Source: Opitutia bacterium Tous-C4FEB
GTDB lineage: Bacteria > Verrucomicrobiota > Verrucomicrobiia > Opitutales > Opitutaceae
Length of the DNA: 64,000 nucleotides
Direction: 5' to 3'
Assembly (NCBI GenBank): GCA_002304445.1
Contig: NEVA01000014.1
Location: 56,768 to 120,767, forward strand
Within the stretch, counting starts at the first letter, position 1; every line of letters starts with the position of its first letter. Below the pieces are notes generated by a model that had not been told where the DNA came from, ran no database searches, and saw only the letters and a program-made list of their open reading frames with translations. A program made the translations under genes and the position numbers. Below, piece after piece: positions 20,983 to 30,747 of this stretch.

Positions 20983-21159
20983 AAGATGAGAGCTTAGAGA
21001 TTCGGCTAGAGGACTGCCTGAGGCAAGTGGTCGATGTGACATGATCGCGGGGCATGGCAGGGAGCGAACGGCCTGGTTGCCCCGTCCGCTGCGACTGGGA
21101 GTGGGGCGAGGGAGCGAATCGGTTTGCCGGGGGCGGGGCGGGGGCGTTGAACGGCGCGG

Positions 21160-21918
21160 ATGAAACTACTTTCTTGGAACGTAAACGGAGTGCGCGCGGC
21201 GCATGGCAAAGGACTGCTCGATTGGATGGCGGCTTCGCAGGCCGATGTGATTTTCCTGCAAGAGGTGAAGGCGCTCGAGGCCGACGTGGAGCACATCGTG
21301 TGGCCGGCGGGCTACGAGCGGGCGTGGAACGCGGCGGAGAAAAAGGGTTACAGCGGGACGGCGTTGTTTTCGCGGACCAAGCCGTTGTCGGTGGTGCGCG
21401 GGATCGGCTCGGCGGCGCATGATGCGGAGGGACGGGCGATCACGGCGGAGTTCCCGGACTGCTATGTGGTCGGCGTGTATGTGCCCAACGCGCAGCCGGA
21501 GTTGGCGCGAATCGGTTTCCGGCAGGAATGGGATCGGGCGTTGCTCGGCTACCTTAAAAAATTGGAAGAGAAAAAACCGGTGCTGTTGTGCGGCGATTTG
21601 AATGTGGCGCATGAAGAGATCGACCTCGCTCGGCCGAAAGAGAACGTGGGGAGTCCGGGCTTTTCGGATCAGGAGCGCGACGGGTTTCGGGCATTTTTGG
21701 ACGCGGGGTTTATCGACACATTTCGCGAATTTGAAACAGGCCCGGGACATTACAGTTGGTGGACGTATCGGGCGGGGGCGCGGGCGAACAATGTCGGTTG
21801 GCGCATCGACTATGTGATGGCCTCGGGGTCGCTGCGGCCGCACCTGAAGCGGGCGTGGATCGAGCCGCAGGTTATGGGCAGCGATCATTGTCCGGTGGGA
21901 GTAGAGTTGAAATTTTGA
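21160..21918 (+). CDS. xth: Exodeoxyribonuclease III family
   Basis: MKLLSWNVNGVRAAHGKGLLDWM, LCGDLNVAHEEIDLARPK, WRIDYVMAS, SDHCPVGVEL. Confidence 0.92.
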   Translation: MKLLSWNVNGVRAAHGKGLLDWMAASQADVIFLQEVKALEADVEHIVWPAGYERAWNAAEKKGYSGTALFSRTKPLSVVRGIGSAAHDAEGRAITAEFPDCYVVGVYVPNAQPELARIGFRQEWDRALLGYLKKLEEKKPVLLCGDLNVAHEEIDLARPKENVGSPGFSDQERDGFRAFLDAGFIDTFREFETGPGHYSWWTYRAGARANNVGWRIDYVMASGSLRPHLKRAWIEPQVMGSDHCPVGVELKF

Positions 21919-21940
21919 AGGAACGATTGAGCGTGTTGGA

Positions 21941-22957
21941 ATGAAGAAGCGCCGATCATTTTGTCGTTGGATTGCAATTTGCGTTTTGGGGCTGACGGCT
22001 GGGGTCGAGGAGAAGCTGAGCGCTGCGCCGGAGCGATTCACGTTCGTGGCGATGGGGTGCATGCCTTACGGGGACGAGAATTTCTCCGCGTATGAACGGT
22101 TGCTGGCCGAGATCAACCGGCAGCGACCGGCGTTTACGGTGCATTGCGGCGACATCAAGGGCGGTGGGGTGCCGCCGACGGAGGCGTTTCTCAAGCAGGT
22201 GCACGGTTGGTTTGATGCGCTGGAGGGGGCGGCGATCTACACGCCGGGCGACAATGAGTGGACCGATGTGCATCGCGCGAGCAACGGGAGCCAAGATCCG
22301 GCGGTGTGGTTGGCGAAGGTGCGGGCCGAGTATTTTTCCGCGGAGCGAAGTATGGGGCGGGCGCCGATTCCGCTCGTGACGCAGCGCCGTGAGCGAGGGT
22401 TTGAGAAGTTCGTGGAGAACGCGCGGTGGACGCGGGGCGGCGTCGTGTTTGCGACGGTGCATGTCGTCGGCAGCAACAATAATAACTCGCCGGAGATTCC
22501 GGGCGCCGTCGCGGAGTTTCGTGGGCGCGAAGCGGCGAACGCGGCGTGGGTGCGGGCGACGTTTGCCGAGGCGAGGGCGACGGGCGCGGCGGGTGTGGCG
22601 TTCTTTTTTCAGGCGCAGCCGTTCGCGCAGTCGGCGGGAATCGCCGGTCGGGTGTCGGGGTTCAAGAATTTCCTGGATGTGATGGAGGCGGAGGCGGTGG
22701 CGTGGAAGAAGCCGGTGCTGCTGGTGAACGCGGACGAGCATCGCTACCGGCTCGAGATCGGGATGCCGTTTGAAATGGGCGGCGAGGTGCGGGCGAACGT
22801 GACGCGGCTGGCAACCTTTGGCGCGGGTGACATCCACGCGGTGAAGGTCACGGTGGACGCGGGTTCGTCGCAGGTGTTTTTGTGCGGGCCGTTGTTGGTG
22901 CCGGGAAATGCGTTGCCGGTGCTGCCGCGAGCCAAGAAGGCGTCCGAAGCAAAATGA
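21941..22957 (+). CDS. Metallophosphoesterase-like secreted protein
   Basis: N-terminal signal-like region, FVAMGCMPYGDEN, VHCGDIKGGG, PGDNEWTD. Confidence 0.65.
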   Translation: MKKRRSFCRWIAICVLGLTAGVEEKLSAAPERFTFVAMGCMPYGDENFSAYERLLAEINRQRPAFTVHCGDIKGGGVPPTEAFLKQVHGWFDALEGAAIYTPGDNEWTDVHRASNGSQDPAVWLAKVRAEYFSAERSMGRAPIPLVTQRRERGFEKFVENARWTRGGVVFATVHVVGSNNNNSPEIPGAVAEFRGREAANAAWVRATFAEARATGAAGVAFFFQAQPFAQSAGIAGRVSGFKNFLDVMEAEAVAWKKPVLLVNADEHRYRLEIGMPFEMGGEVRANVTRLATFGAGDIHAVKVTVDAGSSQVFLCGPLLVPGNALPVLPRAKKASEAK

Positions 22958-23478
22958 AAGGGGCGCAAAAAACGGGGGTCGCGGCGGAGTTGAAGGCGCT
23001 GCTGTTGGCCGAGCCGAAGCTGACGCTGGCGGTGGCGGAGAGCCTGACGGCGGGAAACGTGCAGGCGCAGATCGCGGGTATTTCCGGGGCGTCGGGTTAT
23101 TTTCTCGGGGGCGTGACGGCCTATTCCATTGAAGAGAAGGTGCGCTTGCTCGGCGTGAATCGCGCGGGCGCGAAAAAAGTTAACTGTGTCTCGGCGCGGG
23201 TGGCCGAGGAAATGGCACGGGGGGCGGCGGATCTATTTGGCGCCGATCTGGCGGTGGCGACGACGGGGTATGCGGAGCCGAGTGCAGCGGACGGGGTGGC
23301 GTCGCCGATGGCGTGGTGGGCGATCGCGCACCGGCGGGGCCGAGGCGGGGTGACGATTCTTAGCGGGCGCGTGGAGTGTCCGGGCGAGCGGCGGGTCGCC
23401 GTGCAGCAGATCGTCGCCGGAGCGGTGTTGGCGGAGCTGGCGGCGTATCTGCGGGTGTGGCGGAGGGCGCGGCAGTAA
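22954..23478 (+). CDS. pncC: CinA C-terminal (nicotinamide-nucleotide amidohydrolase) family
   Basis: LAVAESLTAGNVQAQIAGISGASGYFLGGVTAYS; ATGA overlap with upstream gene. Confidence 0.85.
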   Translation: MKGAQKTGVAAELKALLLAEPKLTLAVAESLTAGNVQAQIAGISGASGYFLGGVTAYSIEEKVRLLGVNRAGAKKVNCVSARVAEEMARGAADLFGADLAVATTGYAEPSAADGVASPMAWWAIAHRRGRGGVTILSGRVECPGERRVAVQQIVAGAVLAELAAYLRVWRRARQ

Positions 23479-23484
23479 CGGAGA

Positions 23485-23895
23485 TCAGGTCAGGGAGTTT
23501 TGGAAGAACTCGATGATTTCGCCGTTGGGGCCTTCGCAGAAGAAGATGCGGATCGGCACGGGGGCGTGGGCGTTGGTGGTCGCGATGGTGACGTCTTTGG
23601 GCTCCATCGTGATCTTGGCACCGGTGGCACGAACGAGCGCGGCGACCTCGTCGAGGCACGAGGTGCGGAGGGCGAAGTGGATGACGGCACCGTTGGCGGC
23701 GGGCTCGTAGGCGAGGTCTTCGAACACTTCGAGGTAGTTGCCGTCGCCGGTGTTCAGCATGACGGCGCGGTTGGGAGCGGTGCGCCAGGTGATTTTTTCG
23801 GTGAAACCGAGTGTGGTGCAATAAAACGCGAGGGTGCGGTCCCAGTCGCGGGTTTTGAGGCAGACGTGGTGGAAGCCGGAAATGAGTGCGCTCAT
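23485..23895 (-). CDS. VOC (glyoxalase/bleomycin resistance) family protein
   Basis: ISGFHHVCLKTRDWDRTLAFYCTTLGF ... GPNGEIIEFFQ. Confidence 0.88.
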   Translation of the reverse strand: MSALISGFHHVCLKTRDWDRTLAFYCTTLGFTEKITWRTAPNRAVMLNTGDGNYLEVFEDLAYEPAANGAVIHFALRTSCLDEVAALVRATGAKITMEPKDVTIATTNAHAPVPIRIFFCEGPNGEIIEFFQNSLT

Positions 23896-23975
23896 GGATG
23901 CGAGTTGAAGGCCGGACGTTTAAGTTGGAAGTAGAAACCGAGAAACGCGCGGACGTTATCCCGGAATGCGGGCGC

Positions 23976-24003
23976 AAAAAAGGGCGGATCCGGAGACCCG
24001 CCC
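23976..24003 (-). terminator. Rho-independent terminator / REP-like palindrome downstream of SYLF gene
   Basis: Minus GGGCGG...CCGCCC followed by TTTTTT (23981-23976); GTAG overlaps the head (CTAC at 24003). Confidence 0.6.
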
Positions 24004-24027
24004 TACGCTCGTAAGAGGCAGCCGCGT

Positions 24028-24732
24028 TTAGGGCGAGAGGCTCTGGACGAGATTCATGAGGGGCTGAACTTCGGCGGGAGGCTGGACCCAGTTGCTGTAG
24101 AGAAGTTCGGGCAGGGTGTAGCGGGTGTTGTAGAGGATGGCGTTATCGTCGTCGTTGCGGGCGATATAGCCGGCTTTGACGGTGGCGCCGGCGAAGACGC
24201 CGGCGGTTTTCGAATAAACCAGCACCGGAGCGTCGATGACTTTGTAGTCGGGGTTGTTGGCTTCGGCGGCCTTGGGACCGATGACGGCTTTGGCGTCGAC
24301 GCCGAGACGGAAGCGCTGCTTGAAGAGCAGGCGGGCGGTTTGGTCGTCGTTCAGCACATAGATGGTTTCGACGTCGTTGGCTCCGATTTGGAGACCGATG
24401 CTGGTCTCGCTGGCGGTGATGAGGACGGGAAGGCTCCAACGGCCGGTGGCCTGTTTGACCATAATCACGCCGTGGCCGGCTTTGACGCCGAAGATGAGGC
24501 CGGCCTTGAACTGGTTGATGATCACGAGACCCTTGGCATTGGCGAGAACGCTGGCTGGAATCGCGATGCGGGGATCGCGTTGAAAGGATTGGAGAATCGC
24601 CTCGCAGGATTCGACTTTGGTGACGAGGTCGGCGCGCGAGGCCTTGGCCAAGGCGTGGACGGGCGCGAGGGCAAATAGCGCGGCGATGAGCAGAGGAAGG
24701 AGTTTTTTCACGGTGGAGAGCGAAGACTGCAT
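24028..24732 (-). CDS. Lipid-binding SYLF domain protein
   Basis: Signal peptide, IPASVLANAKGLVIINQFKAGLIFGVKAGHGVIMVKQ. Confidence 0.88.
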   Translation of the reverse strand: MQSSLSTVKKLLPLLIAALFALAPVHALAKASRADLVTKVESCEAILQSFQRDPRIAIPASVLANAKGLVIINQFKAGLIFGVKAGHGVIMVKQATGRWSLPVLITASETSIGLQIGANDVETIYVLNDDQTARLLFKQRFRLGVDAKAVIGPKAAEANNPDYKVIDAPVLVYSKTAGVFAGATVKAGYIARNDDDNAILYNTRYTLPELLYSNWVQPPAEVQPLMNLVQSLSP

Positions 24733-24841
24733 GATCGGAGAACTAAGCATGACGGGATGAAGTTGGAAAGCGCGGATTGGGCGGAGTTCCGGTCGAGTGC
24801 GTAGGCGGTAGCGACCACCCAAGTTCCGGCGCCGGGAGGAC

Positions 24842-25213
24842 TCACTCCAAGCCGCGGTTGGCGAGTTGGTCTTCGTCCCAGCCGAAGTAGTGGCCAAGCT
24901 CGTGGAGGTAGGTGAGGCGGACTTCGTCACGAAAGTAGCCGGGATCGCAATCGGCGTAGTCCCAAAGGTTTTCGAGATAAAGCAGGATCTGTGGCGGGGC
25001 GGGTTGGTCGTGGGCGAGTTCGCTGCCCTGGGGGCTGCCGGTGAACAGACCGAGGATGTCGGCGGGGAAACCCTCGGCGAGCAGGTCGGCGTGGGGCAGG
25101 GCCTCGTAGTGAACGGGCACGGCGGCGGCGAGCGGGCGCAGCGGGGGCGGCAGGGAACGCTGTGTGGCGGTGACCGTGCCGGCGGCGAGGGTGGTGAGCT
25201 GGTCGAGGGTCAT
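24842..25213 (-). CDS. Zincin-like metallopeptidase family protein
   Basis: ILLYLENLWDYADCDPGYFRDEVRLTYLHELGHYFGWDEDQL (HExxH). Confidence 0.85.
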   Translation of the reverse strand: MTLDQLTTLAAGTVTATQRSLPPPLRPLAAAVPVHYEALPHADLLAEGFPADILGLFTGSPQGSELAHDQPAPPQILLYLENLWDYADCDPGYFRDEVRLTYLHELGHYFGWDEDQLANRGLE

Positions 25214-25232
25214 GGCGGACGCGGAAGGACGG

Positions 25233-27011
25233 TTAGGGTCGGAGCTCGGTGGCGAGGTCGAGTTTCTCGAAACGTTCGCCCAGCCACCAAAGGCCACCGG
25301 CGATCTCGGCGGCCAGAATGGCAAGCGCGAGCAATGTGGCGAGTGCGACGGCGGCGGCCGGACCGATCAGCCACTGGGAGGCGAAAATCACGAGGGCGCA
25401 ACCCACGACCACGGGGAGCAGTGAAATCAAGATCACGAACAGTTGTCCCATCACAAAAATCAGCCGTTGGCCCATCAGCTCGATGCCGCCGCCGCGGGTG
25501 CGCGTGGATTGAAACCACGCGGGGAAGAGCAAGGCGGCGGCGTTGGGAATGAGCAGTTGCAGCGTGCAAAGGGCGGGTATGACGGCGGCGGCGCAGAGCC
25601 CGGCGGTGAGGCGGAAGCCGGGGGTCAGCCAACTGACCGTTTCGGCGCGGGGCGCGAGAGCGAGCATCACCGCCAAGAGGGAGAGCCACAACAGCCCGGT
25701 GAGAATCGCGATGGGGGTGAGCAATTCTCCGAGCAGAATCTGCCAGCCGGTGAGCGGATAGGTTTTTAAGATATCGGAGTTGGGCAGATCGCTGCGCAGA
25801 TCCTGCCGGGCGAGTTGGGGGCCGAGCAGCAACGTGTAGATCGCGAAAACCGCGGCAACCACCGCGATGATGGCGGCGAAAGGAGCCGTGCCGCCGGCGC
25901 GGATGATCCACGGCACACCGATCATGATCGCGACCGCGCAGCCGGCCCAAACCCGCCAATGAAACACGGCCCGGGTGCCGAGCAGATTTTTCCAAAGAAA
26001 CGCCAATTCGGGCCGGCCGGGAACGCGGAGCGGGAAAGGCTCGCGCCGGGCCTTGGCGGGGGCGGAGCCAAGGCGATAGTCGCCGGCTTGAAAGCGCTCG
26101 ACCCGGGCGGCGCGTTTTTCCGCGTGAGCCACGGAGGCCTCTTCGAAGGAAACCTCGAGCCGTGATACCCAAAAATAATGGGCGCCGAGCAACAGCGCGG
26201 CGGGGCCCAGCGCGAAGAAAAAGGTGCGGAGATCGGCGGCGAGAAACGGGGCGAGCAGCAACTTGCCGGGGAAGAGCAGCCAGTGGAGCAACCCGGTGTC
26301 GATCGTGCGGGCGATGGCGCTAAAAAATGCGCCCGGACCGAAATTGCCGGTGGGAAACGCGGGTGCATTTTGCCAGATCGGAATCGCCGCGGCGACCACC
26401 AGGACGGTAAGACCGCCGAGAATCACGAGCCGCCGGCGCCAGACGGAAATGCCGGCATCGAAGATCCGGTTAAGGGTGAGCGCCGCGCCGGTGAAGTGGA
26501 GATTCACGACGGTAAGAACCAGCCACCAGCCGACGATGTGGGTGAGGACGTGGCCGCCCAAAAAACTCCAGCCGCGGGACAGCAGTGTGAAAAAAATCGC
26601 GGAGAGAAAAATATGCAGCTGGGCTCCCAGCAGGCGGAAGTGGATGAGACGTCGCCGCGAAATCGGCGCGGGAAAGAGAAACGCGACCTCGGCCTCGCTG
26701 AAAGTTAAGCCGGGTTTCTCCGAAGGCACGAGCCAGGTGAACAGCGCAATCAACACCAAGGCGAAGGCGCCGAAGACACTGAGCAGCGGCACCAGTTCGA
26801 CCGGCGAAAGCGTGAAGGACGCGGCCGCCGCCGAGCCCGACGAGGTCGAAGGACGGCCCGAGCCGCCGAAGGGCCGGGAAAAGATAAAATAAAAATACGC
26901 CGCGCCCACGGCCGCCCCAAGCAGGTATTTGGGTTGTCGAAGCCGGCGCAGGCGGGAGAGCAGGAGGTTCTTGAGCGACGTGAGCCGCAGATAGAGCAAG
27001 GCGCCGAGCAT
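25233..27011 (-). CDS. ABC exporter membrane component
   Basis: Multi-TM protein directly followed upstream by an ABC ATPase. Confidence 0.75.
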   Translation of the reverse strand: MLGALLYLRLTSLKNLLLSRLRRLRQPKYLLGAAVGAAYFYFIFSRPFGGSGRPSTSSGSAAAASFTLSPVELVPLLSVFGAFALVLIALFTWLVPSEKPGLTFSEAEVAFLFPAPISRRRLIHFRLLGAQLHIFLSAIFFTLLSRGWSFLGGHVLTHIVGWWLVLTVVNLHFTGAALTLNRIFDAGISVWRRRLVILGGLTVLVVAAAIPIWQNAPAFPTGNFGPGAFFSAIARTIDTGLLHWLLFPGKLLLAPFLAADLRTFFFALGPAALLLGAHYFWVSRLEVSFEEASVAHAEKRAARVERFQAGDYRLGSAPAKARREPFPLRVPGRPELAFLWKNLLGTRAVFHWRVWAGCAVAIMIGVPWIIRAGGTAPFAAIIAVVAAVFAIYTLLLGPQLARQDLRSDLPNSDILKTYPLTGWQILLGELLTPIAILTGLLWLSLLAVMLALAPRAETVSWLTPGFRLTAGLCAAAVIPALCTLQLLIPNAAALLFPAWFQSTRTRGGGIELMGQRLIFVMGQLFVILISLLPVVVGCALVIFASQWLIGPAAAVALATLLALAILAAEIAGGLWWLGERFEKLDLATELRP

Positions 27012-27037
27012 GAGCGGAAAGAGGCGGGCCGGGCGGT

Positions 27038-27769
27038 TTAGTTTTCCGAACCGCCGGTGGCGCGGATGAAAATCTCTTCGAGGCTGACGCCGGTCTCGCC
27101 GTGCGCAAATTGCGCGGAGATCTCGGCGAGAGAGCCGTGCGCGATCTTCTCGCCCTTCTTAAGAATCAGCACGTGGGAGCAGACCTCTTGGAGCAAATGC
27201 AGCAAATGCGAGCTGAGGACGATGGCGGCCCCGTCGCGCGCGCGGTGGAGGATGGAGTCCTTCATCCGGCGGATACCGAGCGGGTCGAGACCGGTGAGAG
27301 GCTCGTCAAAAAACATCACGCGCGGGGAGTGCAGGAGGCCGCAGGCAATGGCGAGTTTCTGCTTCATGCCGCGGGAAAGTTCGCCGGGGAGTTGGTCGGC
27401 TTTCTCGGCGATCTCCAGCTCTTCGAGCAGCGATTGCGCGAGAGCGGTGTGGTCGGCGACGCCGTAAATGCGGGCGACGAAGTTGAGGTGCTGACGCACG
27501 GTGAGGTAATCGAAGAGACGCGGTTCGTCGGGAAAGAAAGCGAGCAGGCGTTTGGCCGCGACGGGTTCGGCGGCGAGATCGATGCCGCCGATGCGCACGG
27601 TGCCGCCGCTCGGCGGGATGATGCCGGCGAGGCTGCGCAGCGTGCTCGTTTTGCCGGCGCCGTTGGGCCCGACGAGGCCGAGGACCTCGCCCGGTTGCAC
27701 GGTGAACGACAGATCACGGACCGCGGTGAAATCGCCGTAGCGCTTGGAGAGAGCCGAAACTTCGATCAT
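27038..27769 (-). CDS. ABC transporter ATP-binding protein
   Basis: Walker A GLVGPNGAGKTSTLR, signature LSRGMKQKLAIA, Walker B RVMFFDEPLTGLDP. Confidence 0.95.
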   Translation of the reverse strand: MIEVSALSKRYGDFTAVRDLSFTVQPGEVLGLVGPNGAGKTSTLRSLAGIIPPSGGTVRIGGIDLAAEPVAAKRLLAFFPDEPRLFDYLTVRQHLNFVARIYGVADHTALAQSLLEELEIAEKADQLPGELSRGMKQKLAIACGLLHSPRVMFFDEPLTGLDPLGIRRMKDSILHRARDGAAIVLSSHLLHLLQEVCSHVLILKKGEKIAHGSLAEISAQFAHGETGVSLEEIFIRATGGSEN

Positions 27770-27901
27770 GGCCGGCGACGGTGCGGGGCTTCGACCGACG
27801 CCGCAAGCCCGGTGCGGACGGCGCGTAACCGGCGATGGGCCTCGGCGTCTTGGTGGCATCGGACACAACGTCCGACTTTAAACCTCAAAAAACTAATCAT
27901 C

Positions 27902-28291
27902 ATGAACTCTACCGTTAAATTCCTGTTCGCACTTCTCACTCTCGGCCTCGCCGCCGCGCCCTTGGCACACGCCAAGGAAAAGCCGGAAAAAGTCGCCCAA
28001 GCGGGCCAGCGGATCAAGGGCGCGGTCGATGAGCACGACAAGATGCTTAACGAGAAATTGAAACTCACCGCCGAACAGCAGGCGAAGCTCGCGACGATCC
28101 GCAAAGAACAAGCCGCGGGAATGAAGGCCCACCGGGGCGACCGCGCCAAGATGGCCGACGCCATGAAGACCGGCCGGGAGCAGATCCGCGCCATGCTGAC
28201 GCCCGAGCAGCAGACCACGTTTGACTCGATCAAACCCGAAGGCCGCGAAGGCAAGAAGGGCAAGAAAGGTAAGAAAGAAGACGCTTCCTGA
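27902..28291 (+). CDS. Spy/CpxP-like (LTxxQ) periplasmic protein
   Basis: Signal peptide, LTAEQQAKL and LTPEQQTTF, Lys-rich tail. Confidence 0.6.
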   Translation: MNSTVKFLFALLTLGLAAAPLAHAKEKPEKVAQAGQRIKGAVDEHDKMLNEKLKLTAEQQAKLATIRKEQAAGMKAHRGDRAKMADAMKTGREQIRAMLTPEQQTTFDSIKPEGREGKKGKKGKKEDAS

Positions 28292-28363
28292 ACGATCCGT
28301 TGAACGGGTCCTCTAAACCGAAACTCCCTCAAAGATTCTCCAACGCTTAAAAATTCCGATCCT

Positions 28364-28771
28364 ATGAAATCAATCCTTCGTTCCTTTATCGGAGTGCTCG
28401 CCCTCGGCGCCGCGCTCCTGCCAGTCGTGTCTGTTGCCCAGAATAGTCCGCCGCCGGCGGAGAAGCGCGGTGGTCCCGGCGGCGGGCGGATGGGACCCGA
28501 GCAAATGATGGCCCGGCTCGATGAAGTCGTGACTCTAACCGCCGAGCAAAAGACGAAAGTCACGGCGATCTACAAAGAGCAGATGGCGGCGATGCAGGCG
28601 ATTCCCCAAGAGGAGCGCCGTGAAAAGATGCGCGAGTCGATGACGGCCACGCGGGAGAAAGTTCGCGCGGTGCTCACGCCGGAGCAGGCCAAGAAGTTTG
28701 ATGACATGCCGGCTCCGGGACGGGGCGGTCCCGGCGGTCCGGGCGGCGAGAAGAAGAAAAAACAGAATTGA
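28364..28771 (+). CDS. Spy/CpxP-like (LTxxQ) periplasmic protein, tandem paralogue
   Basis: Signal peptide, LTAEQKTKV and LTPEQAKKF. Confidence 0.6.
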   Translation: MKSILRSFIGVLALGAALLPVVSVAQNSPPPAEKRGGPGGGRMGPEQMMARLDEVVTLTAEQKTKVTAIYKEQMAAMQAIPQEERREKMRESMTATREKVRAVLTPEQAKKFDDMPAPGRGGPGGPGGEKKKKQN

Positions 28772-28791
28772 TTGTCGCGCCCGATGAGCGA

Positions 28792-28830
28792 GCCGTCGTC
28801 TGCCCTTCGGTGGACGGCGGTTTTTCTTTT
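28792..28830 (+). terminator. Rho-independent terminator
   Basis: GCCGTC...GACGGC followed by TTTTTCTTTT after the second Spy-like gene. Confidence 0.5.
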
Positions 28831-28869
28831 CGACTCGGCGGGCGCGGCGGGGCGGCCCAAGGTGCGGAG

Positions 28870-30147
28870 ATGGCGGCGCAAAAAAGCATCGTGGTGGTGG
28901 GCGGCGGGGCGGCGGGATTTTTCGCGGCCATCACGGCGGCTGAAACGTTGCGGGCGGGCGCCGCTGAGGGTCGTGATGGCGGCACGGTGACGCTTTATGA
29001 AGCGACGGCGCATCTGTTGGCGAAGGTCCGCATCTCCGGCGGCGGGCGGTGCAATGTGACGCACGCGTTTTTCGAGCCGCGCGAGCTGGTGAAGAAATAC
29101 CCGCGCGGCGGGCGCGAGTTGATCGGGGCGTTTTCTCGGTTTCAGCCGCGGGATACGGTGGCGTGGTTTGAGTCGCGCGGGGTGGAGCTGAAAACGGAGA
29201 GCGACGGGCGGATGTTTCCCGTGACGGACGACTCCGCGACGATCGTGGCGTGTCTGCAACGTGCGGCGGCGGATGCGGGAGTGCGGGTCGTGACGGGGGT
29301 GGGAGTGAAAACGCTAAGCAAGCACGCGGCGGGCTTTGAGCTTGAGCTCACGACGGGCGAAAGCATCTCGGCGGACCGGGTGTTGATCGCGACCGGCGGA
29401 AATAAATCTTCGGCGGGGTTGGCGGTGGCGCGGGCGTTGGGGCACGAGATCGAGCCGGCGGTGCCGTCGCTCTTTACGTTCAATATCGCGAAGGATGCGC
29501 GGCTGGAGGGGCTGGCGGGTGTGGCGATCGAACGCGTGGAGACGAGCGTGCGCGGGATGAGGTTGAAGGAGCGCGGACCCTTGCTGGTGACGCACTGGGG
29601 TGTGAGCGGCCCGGGGATTTTGAAACTCTCGGCGTGGGGTGCGCGGGACCTCGCGGCGATGGATTACAAGTTCACGCTCGTGGTGAATTTCGCGCCGGAG
29701 CACTCGCGGGAGATGCTGGTGAAAGAGTTGGCGGCGGCGCGGGAGAAAAATCTGAAGAAGCAAGTGACAACGTGGAGTCCGGTGGCGGGGGTGCCGCAGC
29801 GATTTTGGGAGCGATTGGTGGTGGCGGCGGGAATCGGGGCGACGACGCCTTGGACGAATGTGGGCAATGCGGGAATCGCGGCATTGGCGGCGCAGGTGGG
29901 CGCGGCGGAGTTTGCCGTGAGCGGGAAGAGCACGAACAAGGATGAGTTCGTGACGTGCGGCGGCGTGCGATTGCGCGAAGTGGAATTTCGGACGATGGAA
30001 AGCCGGTTGTGCCCGGGGCTGCATTTTGCCGGCGAGGTGTTGGACATCGACGGGGTAACAGGCGGGTTCAATTTTCAGGCGGCGTGGACAACGGGGTGGT
30101 TGGCGGGGCGGGCGATGGCGGGGGCAGATGGAGCGCAATCAGTTTGA
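28870..30147 (+). CDS. NAD(P)/FAD-dependent oxidoreductase (HI0933/BaiN-like)
   Basis: VVVGGGAAGFFAAITAAE, KVRISGGGRCNVTHAFFEP, GVTGGFNFQAAWTTGWLAG. Confidence 0.9.
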   Translation: MAAQKSIVVVGGGAAGFFAAITAAETLRAGAAEGRDGGTVTLYEATAHLLAKVRISGGGRCNVTHAFFEPRELVKKYPRGGRELIGAFSRFQPRDTVAWFESRGVELKTESDGRMFPVTDDSATIVACLQRAAADAGVRVVTGVGVKTLSKHAAGFELELTTGESISADRVLIATGGNKSSAGLAVARALGHEIEPAVPSLFTFNIAKDARLEGLAGVAIERVETSVRGMRLKERGPLLVTHWGVSGPGILKLSAWGARDLAAMDYKFTLVVNFAPEHSREMLVKELAAAREKNLKKQVTTWSPVAGVPQRFWERLVVAAGIGATTPWTNVGNAGIAALAAQVGAAEFAVSGKSTNKDEFVTCGGVRLREVEFRTMESRLCPGLHFAGEVLDIDGVTGGFNFQAAWTTGWLAGRAMAGADGAQSV

Positions 30148-30179
30148 ACACAGCGCGAGCCCGGTTTTCGTCGTTTCAT

Positions 30180-30371
30180 ATGAAGCACTTCAGGAAGCCT
30201 CTTGTGCTCGTCGTAATCGGTTTCACGGGGTTGCTCTTTTCGGCGGGCTGCGTGAGCCAGATTGCAAGGAGCGAGATGACGCGGCGAAACGAAGCGGAGT
30301 TTAAAAAAGGCAAGATCACGCCGGCGCAGTACCGGAAGCAGCGGGATGAGATTGATCGCAACTTAAAGTGA
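30180..30371 (+). CDS. Small lipoprotein with SHOCT-like C-terminus
   Basis: MKHFRKPLVLVVIGFTGLLFSAGC lipobox; KKGKITPAQYRKQRDEIDRNL. Confidence 0.6.
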   Translation: MKHFRKPLVLVVIGFTGLLFSAGCVSQIARSEMTRRNEAEFKKGKITPAQYRKQRDEIDRNLK

Positions 30372-30391
30372 GTGTCGTCGGCCTGAAATCA

Positions 30392-30667
30392 ATGAGCACA
30401 CCCCCTAAAAACTATTGGTTTCCGGCGAAGACGTTTGGCTGGGGCTGGGGCTTGCCGACGTGCTGGCAAGGTTGGGTGGTGACGGTGGCTTACGTCGTTT
30501 TGTTGGGGGGCGGGGCTTTTGTGATCGAGCACTCGAAGCGGTTCACGTCGTTTTTTGTTTTATACTCGTTGGCGCTGTCGGCGGTGTTGGTGGCGGTGTG
30601 TTGGTGGAAGGGCGAGCCGCCTCGGTGGCAGTGGGGCGGAGATGACGCGGCGGGCGGGAAAAAATAA
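30392..30667 (+). CDS. Small membrane protein, unknown function
   Basis: Two hydrophobic segments; tightly follows the lipoprotein gene. Confidence 0.55.
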   Translation: MSTPPKNYWFPAKTFGWGWGLPTCWQGWVVTVAYVVLLGGGAFVIEHSKRFTSFFVLYSLALSAVLVAVCWWKGEPPRWQWGGDDAAGGKK

Positions 30668-30747
30668 GCGGCGCGTCTGAAGCGTGCGCGTCGGCTTGGC
30701 GCTTGCTGAGATTGGACACGGGATCTGTGATTCAAGCGCGCCCGCTT

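Noticed and set aside
19567-20997. 476-aa plus-strand ORF
   Set aside because: Low-complexity antisense frame of the PLP enzyme
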